The position numbers and the translations under genes were made by a program. From Limonium bicolor (taxonomy: Eukaryota > Streptophyta > Magnoliopsida > Caryophyllales > Plumbaginaceae), in contig CM041782.1 in assembly GCA_023374045.1 (NCBI GenBank), positions 249,331,882 to 249,395,881 of the forward strand: 64,000 nucleotides of DNA, read 5' to 3'. The stretch's first letter is position 1, and each line of letters opens with the position of its first letter. The notes beneath the pieces are model-generated. The model saw only the letters and a program-made list of their open reading frames with translations. It ran no database searches and was not told where the DNA came from. Shown here piece after piece: positions 13,201 to 25,124 of the stretch.

Positions 13201-15360
13201 CTTATTGCCTCGAGCTTTGCTCTTTGTAGGCTATCCACACACATTTACTTCTCTGTACAACATTACATGGTTTATAGGTTGCATTGAGCTCCATGACAAG
13301 GTCGTTGTTCCTTTCATGGTATGCTCCTTCAAGGATGCCAGACTTCCTCCTGACGACTTATGTTTAAACTGGGTGTTAGTTTCCACCCTTGCGTTTCTGT
13401 CACGTTAGTCGTTCAACCAATGTTGACCCAAATACCCTTTTAAGGATAACTCCTGGGTGTCGCAGGGTTCTGCCATTACATCTGGCTTGCACTTACTGGT
13501 ATGTTTAATTTACTACTTCGCTCTGCATTCTTTGTTGGGTTGAATATTCTCCTTAGTGAGATTCTTATCCCTAGTGATCATCTCGGGAGTCTCGTCCCGA
13601 TCCTTGCACATTAACGTATCCATAGTAGGCATCTGCCTCACCATATGTAGGCTGGGTACTTACTCCAGCTATTGTGTTCATCCATCCAGATCCTTGAGAC
13701 ATATGCGATATCTTTACTTACTAGTCAGTGCACTTCGCACTAGTTCACCTTTAAACATTTCCTTAAAATAAACTTACTAATTCCTTTAGTCTTCTTAACT
13801 TGACTGGGTTCCTTTACTTCAACCATTTGATGGTAATCCATTGTTCTTGCTTGACTTTTACTTCGGACCGTAGTATGGAGTCGACTACATCCCGTGTTCC
13901 AGACTCCACTCGTATACATACGTGGGGTACCCTGCTGATACATTGCTACTTGCCCGACTACCCCATAAGAAGGTTTGTCAGGCCCACAAGCTCCTATCGG
14001 AGTGCGGTCGTCCCACATTTCAGTTGGTATACTCGTAGTGTTCGTCACACGCCTAGGTGAAGTATTCTGTTGTCAACTCCTCTTATATTATCCTATGATA
14101 ATATGCATTCCATGCTTCCCGAACTTAATCAAGGGAAGTGTATTCGCTGTTGTATTATTATTAACTCAATCCATTCTCTCGGGTTGCTACCCGTGGGTTT
14201 ACCGGTTTCCGTCCGGTTATTCAAAAGTAACTGGGTAAACTTACCTATCATGTGGCACTGAGGCCGGTGTAGGTCTTTTGGTTTGGTCTAAAAAAGGAGG
14301 ATTGAAATCGATTGGGTTTGAAAGAAGGTTAGACACAAAATGGGTTTGAAAGAAAACTTGGTTTTGAAAAAAAAGTTTTGAAAATAAATTGGAGTTTGAA
14401 AGAAAAATTCTTGTGGTTTCACAGCATTTCCTTGCCTTAGCCAAGTCTAGCTTCTTGCTGACTGGTATATTTCCAAGTACAGAGGTCAGGCTATTAAGTC
14501 CTTCCACGGTTATGATGATCTCACTTAACTTCATGGTACTTTAGGTACTTTATAAGTTAGTTGTTTAAAATTCCGTACAGATTTGTTATAGCAGCACTTG
14601 CCAGGGCAAGTGCGCCATGCAATCTGGTTATCGGTTCAATGCACACTGGTTGCGGTATTGCTTTCATCCGCACTGACATCAGTGGCCTTGCTGGCCCTTG
14701 CTTGATCTTACAGTCTTAACAATAAATCTTCTGGATACTTCTCACTGTCTTCACATGATAACCATTGACTAAGGTGTTTCCCATTCTGGGAGACCCCTTT
14801 TTACTTAGTATTATATCCTCCTCGTACTACGTTGTAGTTCCTTAATCGGTTGGTATACCGTTGGTGTGTTAGTCAACATTGTAGTCCCGTAGATACTCGT
14901 CTCGGGTTCTACTACTTCACTTCAACACTGTTGCACGGTTATTGCTTGCAAGCTGGTTGTCCTCGACTGCTTCGCATGTCGACCCAGGGTGTCGGAAATT
15001 CCATTCTCTTATGCATAAGATCCTTCACTTTTCGCTAATAAGAGCGGTTAATATTGTTAAAATGGAGACCATCTTCGGGATCACACCTTTTCGGGATCTA
15101 CCGTATGACAGGTCCCCCGTACTTACAGGGGTAAACATCAACTGCCAGATCGGGTTTTCCCGAGTAAGAGATGACTCTCATCTCTCTGGCGTTCTTTCCC
15201 GAGTTATAAAATAGGGTTTGTGGAGGGCGGGATGGATACTGTAGGTATCCAGTACACACTGGTATTTCCCTAACTAGCGTACTCCTCACGCTATCACTCA
15301 ACCCTTAACCCAAGGTACTAAACTCTTAACTCGGTACTTCCTAAGCTCGGTATTTCAGTC
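10267..15360 (-). mobile_element. Element B non-coding interior
   Basis: About 5.1 kb without credible coding capacity. The longest frame, 102 codons at 13740-14048 on the minus strand, is not open in the matching blocks of A and C, so it is treated as chance. Visible landmarks are short GGACTTAATGGTCC-type palindromes repeated at about 10361-10590, a second polypurine-like motif at 11736-11754, the best-conserved block at about 13860-14055, a hairpin at 14594-14613 and a leader at 15100-15360 shared with A, C and D. Polypurine stretches near 14280-14410 give runs of Lys/Phe codons only. I infer a cis-acting RNA domain retained for packaging and reverse transcription. Confidence 0.85.
11736..11754 (-). 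other. Second polypurine-tract-like motif in B
   Basis: CCCTTTTAAGGGGGGTAGAGCG on the minus strand is almost identical to the true polypurine tract but lies about 1.5 kb inside the element. The same motif recurs in C at 44237-44256 and in E3 at 50901-50920. Confidence 0.7.
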
Positions 15361-15388
15361 ATCAGAGTGATACTTCGCTCTGATACCA
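15361..15388 (-). other. Element B primer binding site and overlapping hairpin
   Basis: TGGTATCAGAGC on the minus strand at 15388-15377, five bases (AAAAG) from the LTR. Bases 15361-15384 fold into a 10-bp hairpin with loop AGTA and one C-A mismatch in this copy, so half of the primer site would be paired. Confidence 0.9.
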
Positions 15389-15393
15389 CTTTT

Positions 15394-18300
15394 TGTAACA
15401 CCCCAACTACAAACAACACATTTATCAACTTGCAGCGGAAATCATAACTCACAACATAACTCAACTCCTTGGTGTTACACGCCGTTAGCCACCTACGTGA
15501 CTAACAAGGCTAACATACATACATCGTACCGGTCTGATGGACTAAACTTCCGAGCAACTACACATTAATCCCGTTCCATGTTCAACATTCATTATACACT
15601 TACATTACAACTGTACTGAGTAATTACCAACTAACGCCGATACATTTTCGGTCTTACTACACCTATAATACATCCACAATGCTCATGACTACCACATACA
15701 AACACTACCCCGTCCTACTCTCGAACGGCTTCCAGTTCCTGGTACCAGAAAAGTATGGGAGCCCCCAAAGGGGGTCAGCACCTTTGCTGGTATGGTAATC
15801 CCGCAGCCCGCATGCTACCGGGCCACGCACAACTATTTGTCGTCTTAGCATGCGGTTGATTTATTTCAAACATGCACAAACTCACGCACATATCATGCTT
15901 ATAAGCAAACAATCATTAATAGGGCACAAACACAAATTAACACACGCACTCAATAACAGTACACTTCACGTTATAACATACTCAACTTAAATTCTCTCCT
16001 CTGAGAGGATATAACTTTATTTAGGGAATGTCAGGGTGATATAAGCCCGAGCACAACATACATACATTTCCTTTACTTGAGTGGCGGCCTCATATAGGAC
16101 CGTTCACAACATACATAGTTTCCCCCTAACTCCAATAGTGATGAGGTAGGTAAGCCTTGGTTAAGCTTGTGGGTGGTTGTAATTCCAGGAGGAAAAACAA
16201 CCGTAACATAACAAAGAGGGAGTCGAAGCGAACTTAGGCATCGACACCCTACCAAAATTATACATAATTTCCCTCCTAGCCCGATGTGGAGGTCGGGTAG
16301 GTAAGCTTTGGCTAAGCTAGTGGGAGGTCGAAATCCAATGAAGGAAAACAACCCTAACATAACAGGATGGGAGTTAATTCTCATATATGTATTAACTCCC
16401 AAACAAAACGCGCGACCGGAACAACCGGATTCCTCTCCATACATAACATATACTTATTAGTTAGAGGTTCCCTTATGGAACTTATCACATACACACTTCA
16501 CATAGTGTTACAAACTCGGTTAGACACATAAGGGGTGTAATATCCCTTTTGACAAACATGGATAACTGTATCCAATAACAACAACAACATATCCAACAAG
16601 CCACAAACATCACACATAATCACAACATACACTAACGCACGGATAGCCGTAGTTAGAACGTTCCCATGGGTTGGGACGTTTATTCCGAATACCGATCTCT
16701 TATGTGAACCTAAAGTCGGTTAACTATTATTTAACACATAACTAAGGTTATCGGGATTAATTACGCCACAATAATGAATTACTGTAAACTCATTTCATGC
16801 TTTATCTTGCAAGGTGGCAAACACACAGAAAAACACATTGGCATACAAGCCGGTGTAATCCGGTAGGACACAGGTTGCAAGAAAACCATACCTGTCACCG
16901 TGGGGAATTACTTTACCGGTGTTCTCACGTTCCTCGGTTCACACTTGTTCCTCATGTCATACTCTTGAACCACTATTTAACATGTCAAATGGTTCAATTA
17001 ATATTAAGGTGTTACGGTAGGTACATAATTGCTACTCTACTCCCGTACTTACCCCGTTATCCCGTTATTTCGGTTTAACTTTGTGTACTTAAACTCACAA
17101 CTTTCTCAATCATTTCCAACACTTGTTTATACTTCCAATGGCCTTTAAAACTCACCAAACAAGGACTAATCAACATCTAAAACCATTACCATTCACTTCC
17201 CCATCATAATAACCCTTAAAAACACTCTCTATACACTTTTTAACATGGTCCGGGTTTGTGTCCGGGGTTACAAACCCGGACCAACCCTGGAAAACACGTT
17301 CTGGACATTTTTCTATGTGGTCCGGGTTTGTGTCCGGGTTTACAAACCCGGACCACCCCCTGGGATGATCTTCTGTCATGTTTTTGCTATGGTCCGGGTT
17401 TGCGTACCGATTTGCAACCCGGACCAACCCTGGAACTGTCAAAATTTACAGTTCTTGATCAGTTTTCAACCCATAATTCACCTCTAATCATTTCCTAAAC
17501 TTTCCACATGTTTTCTACATGTTTGAACACACAAAACACTGACTAAACCTCCTCAAATCGTTGGTCAAACTCACCATTCAATTCTTGTCAGTTTACACAA
17601 GTTTTCCATTCTTCCTGTTACACTTAAGCACAACAGTGCACATGAAACTTCTTTTGTTTGTTTCATAAACTTCCACCAACCTTACTAAATCTCTTTCTCA
17701 CCACACAACACGTTCTTAGAAACCAACACTTCCAAAACCCAAGCTCATACTTTGTTGTTCAAGCCTAACACTCTTATTCATTCTTACCAAATCCATGACT
17801 TTTTAACACTTGTGCTACAGATTTTTGTACTACTCTCTCTCTAGTTCTCCAATACCATTGCAAGGCTATTAAACCACTCCCACTCAACACTACAAACACC
17901 TAGATTTCTCCCGTTCACCAAGTCATCATCACAACACTCATTTTCTACTAAAAATTCGCCATAACCTCCCCATAAACTTAGCATCTCCCAAACCTCATTT
18001 GTCATTATTTTTCAAACTAATCTAGCCAACCCACAAGGGTCTATCAGAGCGTAATGTATCCTCAAGACTTCATTAAACAACAATAGCTCCAAATCAAATG
18101 CATTGGCACTTAGGCCCTTAAATCAACACAAGTTCACAATTTTCTCTTAAATCAACTTTACACACTCCCCCCCCACATAGATTCCAACTCATAATTTGGG
18201 TTCATTTATTTGATTACCCATCCCAAATCCTAAAGCAATTTAAAAAAGCCTTAAGGTAGATTTCTTACCTTCATTTCACAAGTTCTCTTTTAGTTCTCCT

Positions 18301-19557
18301 CTTGCTCCTCCACTTCTCAATTTCGGTCAAGTGGGAATGGAGTTGCCAAACTCCATCCCAACATTCATTAAACACAAAAACGTACTCAATTTATCATCTA
18401 AACCCTTAGGAAATTTTAATTCAATCAAAGGGCTTAAAACACAAAGTTAGGGTTTTACCTTTGTAGCTTTTTGAGAGGGGTTCTCACCCTTGAACCAAGA
18501 AGGGGGTTATCCCACCATTGGAGGGTTGGAATGAAACTCCAAATAAGAAGAAACAAGGCGTGAGAATGGGCAAGAATCGGCCAAGGCATGAAAATGGGAG
18601 AAATGAGTTTCTCTCTTGAAACTTTTACCTTGTTTGAAAGAGGAGACTCCAAGCTACAAGATGGTGTGTTTTTCTCTTCAAATGGGAAAAACCCATGGAA
18701 ACGAAGTTCTTCATTTTCGAATTTTGAAAAGAGGGAATGATAGAGGATGATGAGAGGATGAATAATATGTATTTATTTTTGTGATTGGAGCTTTAATTAA
18801 GCTTGGGCTTAAGGTTGAAGTTGGAGTAGCCATGGAAGAAGGGGGCTGTCGCAAGGAAGAAGAAGGAGAAATCAGAGGGGAGAAAGAGAGGGCTGTACGT
18901 GAGGAAGAAAGGAAATGAGAGGAGAGAGAGTGAGGGTGGGGGTATATGTTTACTTTTTCGCTTTTTCACTTTTTGACTTATTTAACTTGTTAACTAGTCA
19001 TGTGTGAGGGGCTATCTATTTTAATAAACCGGCCCACTAATATATTACGCTGGAGCGTTTTTCGTCTTTTACAGAAAACGCTCGTTAATTTACCCGGTGT
19101 AGCACTATTCACTAACCGGGTCCGGTTTCCGGAATCTTCTCGTTTCTTTAATTTTAATGGTTATTAAACTCCCATTAATGTTTAATTATAGTTATAGAAT
19201 CAACTATAGTTTTACGGGGTCATTTAACTGTTTAAAGTCACGTTTCCGGTATTTCTCGAAAAACGCGCTTTAATACTCCGTTAGCGTTCTATCGCATTAT
19301 TTGGATCCGTTTTCTTCCGGAATTTTTCCCACATGTTCTTAGTATGTAATTAGGGTATAAAAATACATTTATAACCCTAGTGAAGGTTATATGCCTCCTA
19401 AAATAATTAAATATGCGTTTTCACGTTTTATGTCTTTTACGCATTTTCTTATTCTTTTTGGTTTTTTATTTCTTCACCAATAATCTTAAGGACTTAATTA
19501 GCCTTAGAAAATTATAATTACATAGTTAATTAACATATTAAGGTTTGGGGTATTTCA
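15394..19557 (-). repeat. Element B 5' LTR
   Basis: A 4164-bp copy of the LTR at 6110-10246, next to the primer site. The same parts are present: hairpin array 17247-17425, GAGCGTTTT hairpin 19053-19083, donor-like AG/GTATGG near 16891 and LTR-end hairpin 15484-15505. The pyrimidine-AG site of the other copy is altered here (near 15745-15750). Differences from the other LTR are strikingly concentrated as one-base indels at about 17640-18760. Confidence 0.92.
17247..17425 (-). repeat. Three-unit hairpin array in B 5' LTR, 72-bp period
   Basis: Inverted repeats at 17247-17282, 17319-17354 and 17391-17425 match those of the other B LTR. Here the third unit has a perfect AACCCGGACC arm where the left LTR has AACCCAGACC. 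Confidence 0.93.
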
Positions 19558-19562
19558 AAAGC
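19558..19562. repeat. Target site duplication of element B, right copy (AAAGC)
   Basis: AAAGC immediately follows TATTTCA at the right end of B and matches 6105-6109. Confidence 0.95.
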
Positions 19563-21018
19563 TTATATCATAAGGGTTATAAATCTAATTTTAGATTTAC
19601 GAAATATTAACATTTTAGGTGCCAAAAATTAAATCTAACCCCTAACAAAATAGGCAATTAAAAACAAGGTATAAAATAGGTTAGATCATATATAGATCAA
19701 CAATTAGAACCTTGAAATAGGTAGTTGTAGGATTTACCTTGTATATTAACCATTAGCTTAATATTTAAGCTTGATTTCCTTAGAAATTTTGACCGCAATT
19801 TTCTAGAGAAATTGGCTCCAAAATTTTACAAAAAGATGACGAATAAGATGGGTTAGTATCCCATGCCAATCGGCTGTAACAAAAACAAAAGAACAAGAAG
19901 TTTTCAAGAAGGCAATGTTTTACCTCGAGAATCAAAGGCACTTCTTTGTGGTTTTTCCTGAGAATCTGGGGGCTCATGAAGTATGGTTCTAAAGCCCTTG
20001 AAAAGAGGATTCCAACGAGCTATCAAGCTTGTTATTTGGAGTTAGGACGAGAATGTTATGATTTCTACAAGGCAAGGTGTTCTTTAAGGCTCAAAACTAA
20101 GAACATGGAGTTTTTTGGCGTTGTTTCTTCAAAGAGAGGATGAGCTACGACCTTGGAAGCTCTCATTTGACAGGTAAGAGTCTGATTAATGATTCACTAA
20201 GGGGACAAGATGCTTTGGCAATTAATGAAAGTCTAAGTAGTTGTAATAGTAAAAATAAAGCATTTTTGTCCATGGTGACTCACCATTGAGGTCGGCAGCC
20301 TTAAGGCTCATTTGACCTGATTCTTTTTTTGTTTTCTTCTTATATTATGTAACATTTGATGAATTAATTTCGTTCATAATGACTTATACCATGTGTTTGG
20401 TATGTTACATAGCCAAAAATGCATTAAAACACATTTTTTGTGCTTCCGGGTTCACATTGATTATGCAATTTGTTTTGGCTAGTTTAAATGTGTTCTTAGT
20501 ATATTTACAACATTTAGAAACTTTTTTCATGAAATAGAATGTTGCTAATTCTAATTTAAACCAATTCGTTTAGTGGTTTCTCCTTGACTCTCGTCAGTTT
20601 AGTACCGGTTTTTGTGTGGACTTGTATACTTAATTTGTGTGTATACGTTATGGCTCCTGTGACCATTTTATTGTTGTTCCCTTATTCCTTATTGGTATTT
20701 AGGCTCATTTGCCTTTTAGTTCCATGTATAAATGATTAAGGCACATTTTTCCTTAAAGCACATTTTCCTTTAAAGCACATTTTTGTGCTCTAAGGTGCGT
20801 TTTCGGTTTAAATGCTAATTCCGCTTAATGTGTATTACTAATCTTAGAGGTATTTCACATTTGAAATCTCTTGGGAACCTATTTGTAGCTCCCTAATTGT
20901 TCCTAAAGCATGTTTTGGTGTAAATTGTTGTTTAACACTTCTTCTAATGTTTCTAAGGCATGTTCTAGCCTTAGTATATCCTAATTAGGTAGTTCATTAA
21001 TATATTAAGTTTTGGGGT
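19563..21018 (-). repeat. Element A LTR, second part (LTR 5' portion)
   Basis: This is the continuation of the A LTR beyond element B. It is AT-rich with no gene; the small open frames near 19780-20143 have no recognisable domain. A TGACTCA palindrome lies at 20276-20282 in the upstream regulatory part. The right end reads ...TTAAGTTTTGGGGT, i.e. the LTR tip minus its last six bases (ATTTCA). It is followed at once by the start of D in opposite orientation, which makes a short inverted junction. The total A LTR length is about 4.1 kb, similar to B. Confidence 0.82.
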
Positions 21019-22735
21019 TGAAATACCCCAATCCTTGATATGTTGTTTAAATGTTAAACTATGGTATTTAAAGGCTAAAAAGTGTCTTAGAAACATCAGT
21101 GTACAATTTAAACCATAGTAAAAACAATAAAGTACCATAAACACAGTTTGAGCAAAAGCATGCTCTAAGCTTGGAGTGAACTTGGTTAGGACCCAAAGAG
21201 CCTACCAAGACTAAATAATATTCAATTATGATTTAATAAGGCTAATTAAGTCCTTAAGAAACATTGGTAGACAATTAAACCAAACAAAGCACAAGAAAAC
21301 ACCTTAAAGTCAATTTAAGCAAATACTTGCTCTAGACTTGGTGTAACCTTTTATAAGACCTAAAGGTCATACCTATACCTTATTTACATGTTAATGGACG
21401 TGATAAATCAATTACTAAAGAAAACCAAGCTTGAAAACAAGTTAAAACACAAAATGTGCTTTAAGGAGTCTTAAAGCACATTTTTGAAAAATTGTCTTGT
21501 AAATGAGTTTTGAGTGGCTAAATGTCCATCATTACTCTTTAATCAACATGTGTACTACTTATTATCACATTAGGAAGTCTAAATAAATGAGAAATCCAAA
21601 TTTCACAATTATGTGCCTTAGTTAGTGAATAGTAACCAAATAGTGCTAGTTTAAGACTTTGGTCAATGTAAGTCAACTAGATGGTCAACAAAGACCATAA
21701 AACACCCCATTTGACTAAGGGGGCCGGTTTTCATGCGTGACTCACCACACTTAAACAATTAAATAAGGTAGGTAAAGTGATAAAGTAAAAGTATTATTTG
21801 CTTTTAAGCTTAAATATCTTACAAAAGTGAAACCTCTCACCTCTCTTCTTCATTTCCTTGCCTTCCCACCGTCTTCCTCCTTGTTCTCCCAACACCAAGA
21901 CGTTCAAGCTACAGCACCTCTCTTCTCCATCTTCAATTACTTGACAAATCCAACTCCATGCTCCAAATCAAATTCTAAGACCATATTTGTCTTAGTTAGG
22001 CCAAGCTCTACACTTCTATCTTTTCAAATCTTCAAGAACTCCATTTTGGTGCCATGAAGATTCACCATTGATGGAGCTTGAGCTCATCTTTTCACACCTT
22101 GTTGTTCTCCTTTCCTTCAAGGTAAGGAAACTCAAAGAAAGACTTTATTTCCTCTTGTTTTTATATGTGACCGAAACCACCTTCTTCATGGTGTTTTCTT
22201 TTGCTCATTCTTAGCTCATTTCAATCTTCAAAGGACTAGGTGGAGTCCTTTCTTGCTACTTAATCCAATTCCTATTCAATTCTAAGGTAAAACATTCATT
22301 TATGTGTTTTAAGACATTATATAACCTAAGGTTTATTAATGAGTATAAGCATGAAGCTTAATGCTCATTACCTTTACTTGTGAGTGGATAGAAGATTGAC
22401 AAGTGATCAAGTTCCTTGCTCATTTCCTATTCAAGGAAACAAGAAAGAAGTTTAAAAGGAAAAGAGGTAAATAACCTAACCTAAAGTGCCTTAGGAAAAT
22501 TGAGCTTTAAAATGCATAATAAACTACTTAAGGAGCCAATGGTAAATGAGCTAGAAAAATACTCTCAAGGGTTTATTAAAAGACATATGTGTTGTTGTAT
22601 GTATTCGCAGGTCAAAGGCATATATTATGTGGGAAATTCAGTGTTTAAGGTTTATGCAATTTAAGGGCCTAAGAGTCATGCAATTTAAGGGCCTAAGTAC
22701 CAAGCAATTTAAATTATGCACTATATTGTTATGTA
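21019..22735 (+). repeat. Element D 5' LTR, first part
   Basis: It begins TGAAATACCCC at 21019 and aligns by eye with the C LTR from 36080, sharing many stretches such as TTTAAAGGCTAAAAAGTGTC and GAGCTTGAGCTCATC-like words. It is interrupted at 22735 by E2 and resumes at 32409. A TGACTCA site is at 21738-21744 and a promoter-like zone is at 21786-21850. The 76-codon frame at 21827-22057 is a Ser/Leu-rich frame in this LTR leader and is not treated as a gene. Confidence 0.88.
21786..21850 (+). promoter_or_regulatory. Putative core promoter of the D LTR
   Basis: A TATTTGCTTTTAAGCTTAAA block with TATA-like AAATATC is followed by a pyrimidine-rich CCTCTCACCTCTCTTCTTC stretch. The same order (ATTTGCTTT, AATATC, CTCTC..TTTCC) occurs in the C and E3 LTRs about 600-800 bp from the LTR 5' end. 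A transcription start is inferred, not shown. Confidence 0.35.
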
Positions 22736-25013
22736 TGTAACACCCTGGATTTTGTCTTAAAACATAGATTACTAAATCACAAATCTAACAGTGAAAACGG
22801 CTTCGAAAACGGACTCCAAACGAGGTTTAAATGTGCAAAACAAGCATGGTCCGAGCTTGTGTCCGGACATGGGAAGTTCGGACACAAGTCGAGAGTTGAA
22901 AAGTCTGAAAACCAAAGGCGTCCGAACTTGTGTCCGGACTTCAAAGTTCGGACACAAGTCGAGTTTCAAAGTCCAAGAATTCTTACGTGGCGTGTCCGAA
23001 CATTGGTCTGAGCTTACAAGTTCGGACATAAGTCGAGACTTGTAAGTCGGCCCCGTCCTCGCATGCTGTCCGAACATTGAAGTTCGGACAGAAGTTCGGA
23101 CACACCAAAAACAGAGAAAACATTTTAAACTCTCGGGGCCTGTCCGAACATGGATGTCCGGACGGACATTCGGACAGGTCCTGATACGCATCTTTACAAG
23201 CGAAAACAGTACCAAATCAACACCAAAATTAAACATAATAACTTAGCAATCAAAGAAGAATCATTGCAATGACTTAGTACCTCAAAGAACACTATCGAAA
23301 GATCTCTTAAACAAAAGTAAATCTCCATCATGACCAAAACTTCTTAGAGAACAATACCAGTAAAACACTTCAACTTAATAGCAGCGGAATAGCAAAATCC
23401 AAAAGGTGTTACCGCCACACTCTAACAAAGAGTGCTCAGGCTTTAAACTACTAACCAAATACCAAAACGTTTCCAAAACTTGTAAAACATAGCAATTCCA
23501 AAACATAACTCAACTCGAAATTAGACGAAGTAATTATCTAGTCATCCTAGGCTATGTGATAGCGTGTCCCAATCCCCAATTCAGCCATGAGTACCTGCGA
23601 TCATAAAACAACAATGGAAAATGTGAAGGGATCGCGCAAGTTAGCAAAACTGAGTAAACATCGCCTCAACTTGTAAAATACATTTTGAAACTCATTTTAC
23701 ATTTGCAAAGCGTTAACTCACACCATAACATTAATCAATCTCAACTCCAAATCACCATTAGCAAAACATTTCGGGGGAGAACTTTCCAAGAATCAAATCA
23801 ATGGTTTACACGGACGACCCCCAAATCGGGTCGCAACAATTAGAATCCCACCTCACTCTACGTCCTTAAGTGTGCACACCCCCAGAAGGTAACTTATGAC
23901 CCAAAGGAGTAGATCATTAGATAACTGCAAGTAATGTCTGCAGGCAAAAGTAATAAGAATATCCACGGGGTACATAGTACCAATAATAACACAGAGCGCC
24001 AATAAGGCACCAACAATATACACGGAGTACCAAGAGGTACCAACAATCCAATAACCAATTCAAAGAAAGTCTCCCAAAACTTTATTCAAACCCTTTCGTA
24101 AAACATCTCGCCAGAATACACAGGGGAAAATAATTCCCAAACTTTCACAAAATCAAAACCACATCCAAACCAATCCATTGTTAATTCGCAAAAACACAAA
24201 GGTAGAGAATGTTGAGCACAGCACTTACCTGGATATGCTCACCGCCATATAATTACTCAGCAAGATCAGTAGTAGCGTCCGTCAAGGAATTCGGTGTCTA
24301 GAATTGTAAGTAAAACACAATCAGATACTACCCAGACACTAGCGAATTAACATCTAACCTTACCAATGGATTCCCCTTACCCTTCTACAGACCGGCACCA
24401 GAGAAGCAGCCAAACGACGACGGGGAAACAAGAACGAGAATTGAGAGAGGTTGGAAGCTTGAAGAAAGAGAGGAGCGTAGAGACGGCGTATTGAAGGTGA
24501 AGAAGATCGTGATAAAGATCGTGCAGTTAAATAGGAAGTAAATAGAATAATAAGGATAGTTATAAATAGTAATATATGATTTAAAAGGAGAGAAATCGAT
24601 AATCAGTTTGTAAAATAATTTAATAGATGGATTACAATTACCACAATAATACTAATTTGGAAACTGAGTAATAAATAATGTTAAAACCATGGAAGGATCT
24701 AGATTCAAGATTAGAGAAATAATATATTATTGGTTAAAGTAAAAAAGGGCTACTGATCGTTAGTAAAGGATGAGAAGAATTATTAAATAAATAGATAAAA
24801 GAATAAATACATAGTACTGAATAAATAAGTTAGGAAGAGGAAAATATTTTAGAAGAAGTAAAATCAAATTTGTATTCTTGAACATAATAAAGTTGTTTGA
24901 GACGAACGTAAATATATATATATATATTGCTTCTCTGGGCCTTATTAATCTTACCAATAACATTCTCGACTATATGCTAATTTAATCCTATGCCAAAATT
25001 CACGGGTATTTCA
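22736..25013 (-). repeat. E2 3' LTR
   Basis: The LTR starts TGAAATACCCGTG at 25013 and ends CCAGGGTGTTACA at 22736 in sense. It is unrelated to the A-D and E3 LTRs except for termini, a GCAGCGGAATAGC word, a GGTGTTACCGCC word and the hairpin array near its 3' end. A CACTCT/AGAGTG hairpin near 23420 takes the place of the LTR-end hairpin of the other families. A TA-rich microsatellite is at about 24903-24925. No gene is seen. Confidence 0.92.
22848..23178 (-). repeat. Five-unit hairpin array in E2 3' LTR, 72-74 bp period
   Basis: Units starting GTCCGA at about 22848, 22920, 22994, 23068 and 23142 each contain an inverted repeat (GTCCGAACTTGTG...TTCGGACACAAGT type). The array lies only about 100-440 bp from the LTR 3' end, unlike the 1.4-2.1 kb in other families. 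A 154-codon minus frame spans it because the period is near a multiple of three; I do not regard it as a gene. Confidence 0.93.
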
Positions 25014-25031
25014 TCTCATCCCCTTTAAAAG
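25014..25031 (-). other. Polypurine tract of E2
   Basis: The minus strand reads CTTTTAAAGGGGATGAGA directly before TGAAATACCC, preceded by a TTCGAGGGCGAAGCTTTC palindrome-like word. Confidence 0.88.
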
Positions 25032-25124
25032 AAAGCTTCGCCCTCGAAGCTAAGCCTAGATAATGCTCCAACCAAAGACTGATCGAAAGCTGAATCCAAC
25101 TGAACTTGACATAAGACTTAACGG

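Larger units (their letters stand above)
6110..19557 (-). mobile_element. Element B: complete LARD-type non-autonomous LTR retrotransposon
   Basis: A 13.4 kb element with two near-identical direct LTRs (6110-10246 and 15394-19557), a tRNA-Met primer site at 15377-15388, a polypurine tract at 10247-10266 and a perfect AAAGC target duplication. The 5.1 kb interior has no gag, protease, reverse transcriptase or integrase. Very long LTRs with a long conserved non-coding interior are the hallmark of large retrotransposon derivatives (LARDs), which depend on proteins made in trans. The LTR copies differ mainly by scattered substitutions and small indels, so insertion was not ancient. It lies within the LTR of A. 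Confidence 0.92.

Noticed and set aside
13740..14048. A 102-codon frame in the B interior as a possible LARD protein
   Set aside because: The nucleotide block is conserved in A and C but the frame is closed there within about 15-20 codons.
22772..23236. A 154-codon minus-strand frame in the E2 LTR (150 codons at 30155-30607), with repeated Arg/Thr/Ser words
   Set aside because: It is produced by the hairpin array, whose period is near a multiple of three. It has no recognisable domain, and the matching frames in C are on both strands and do not encode the same peptide.
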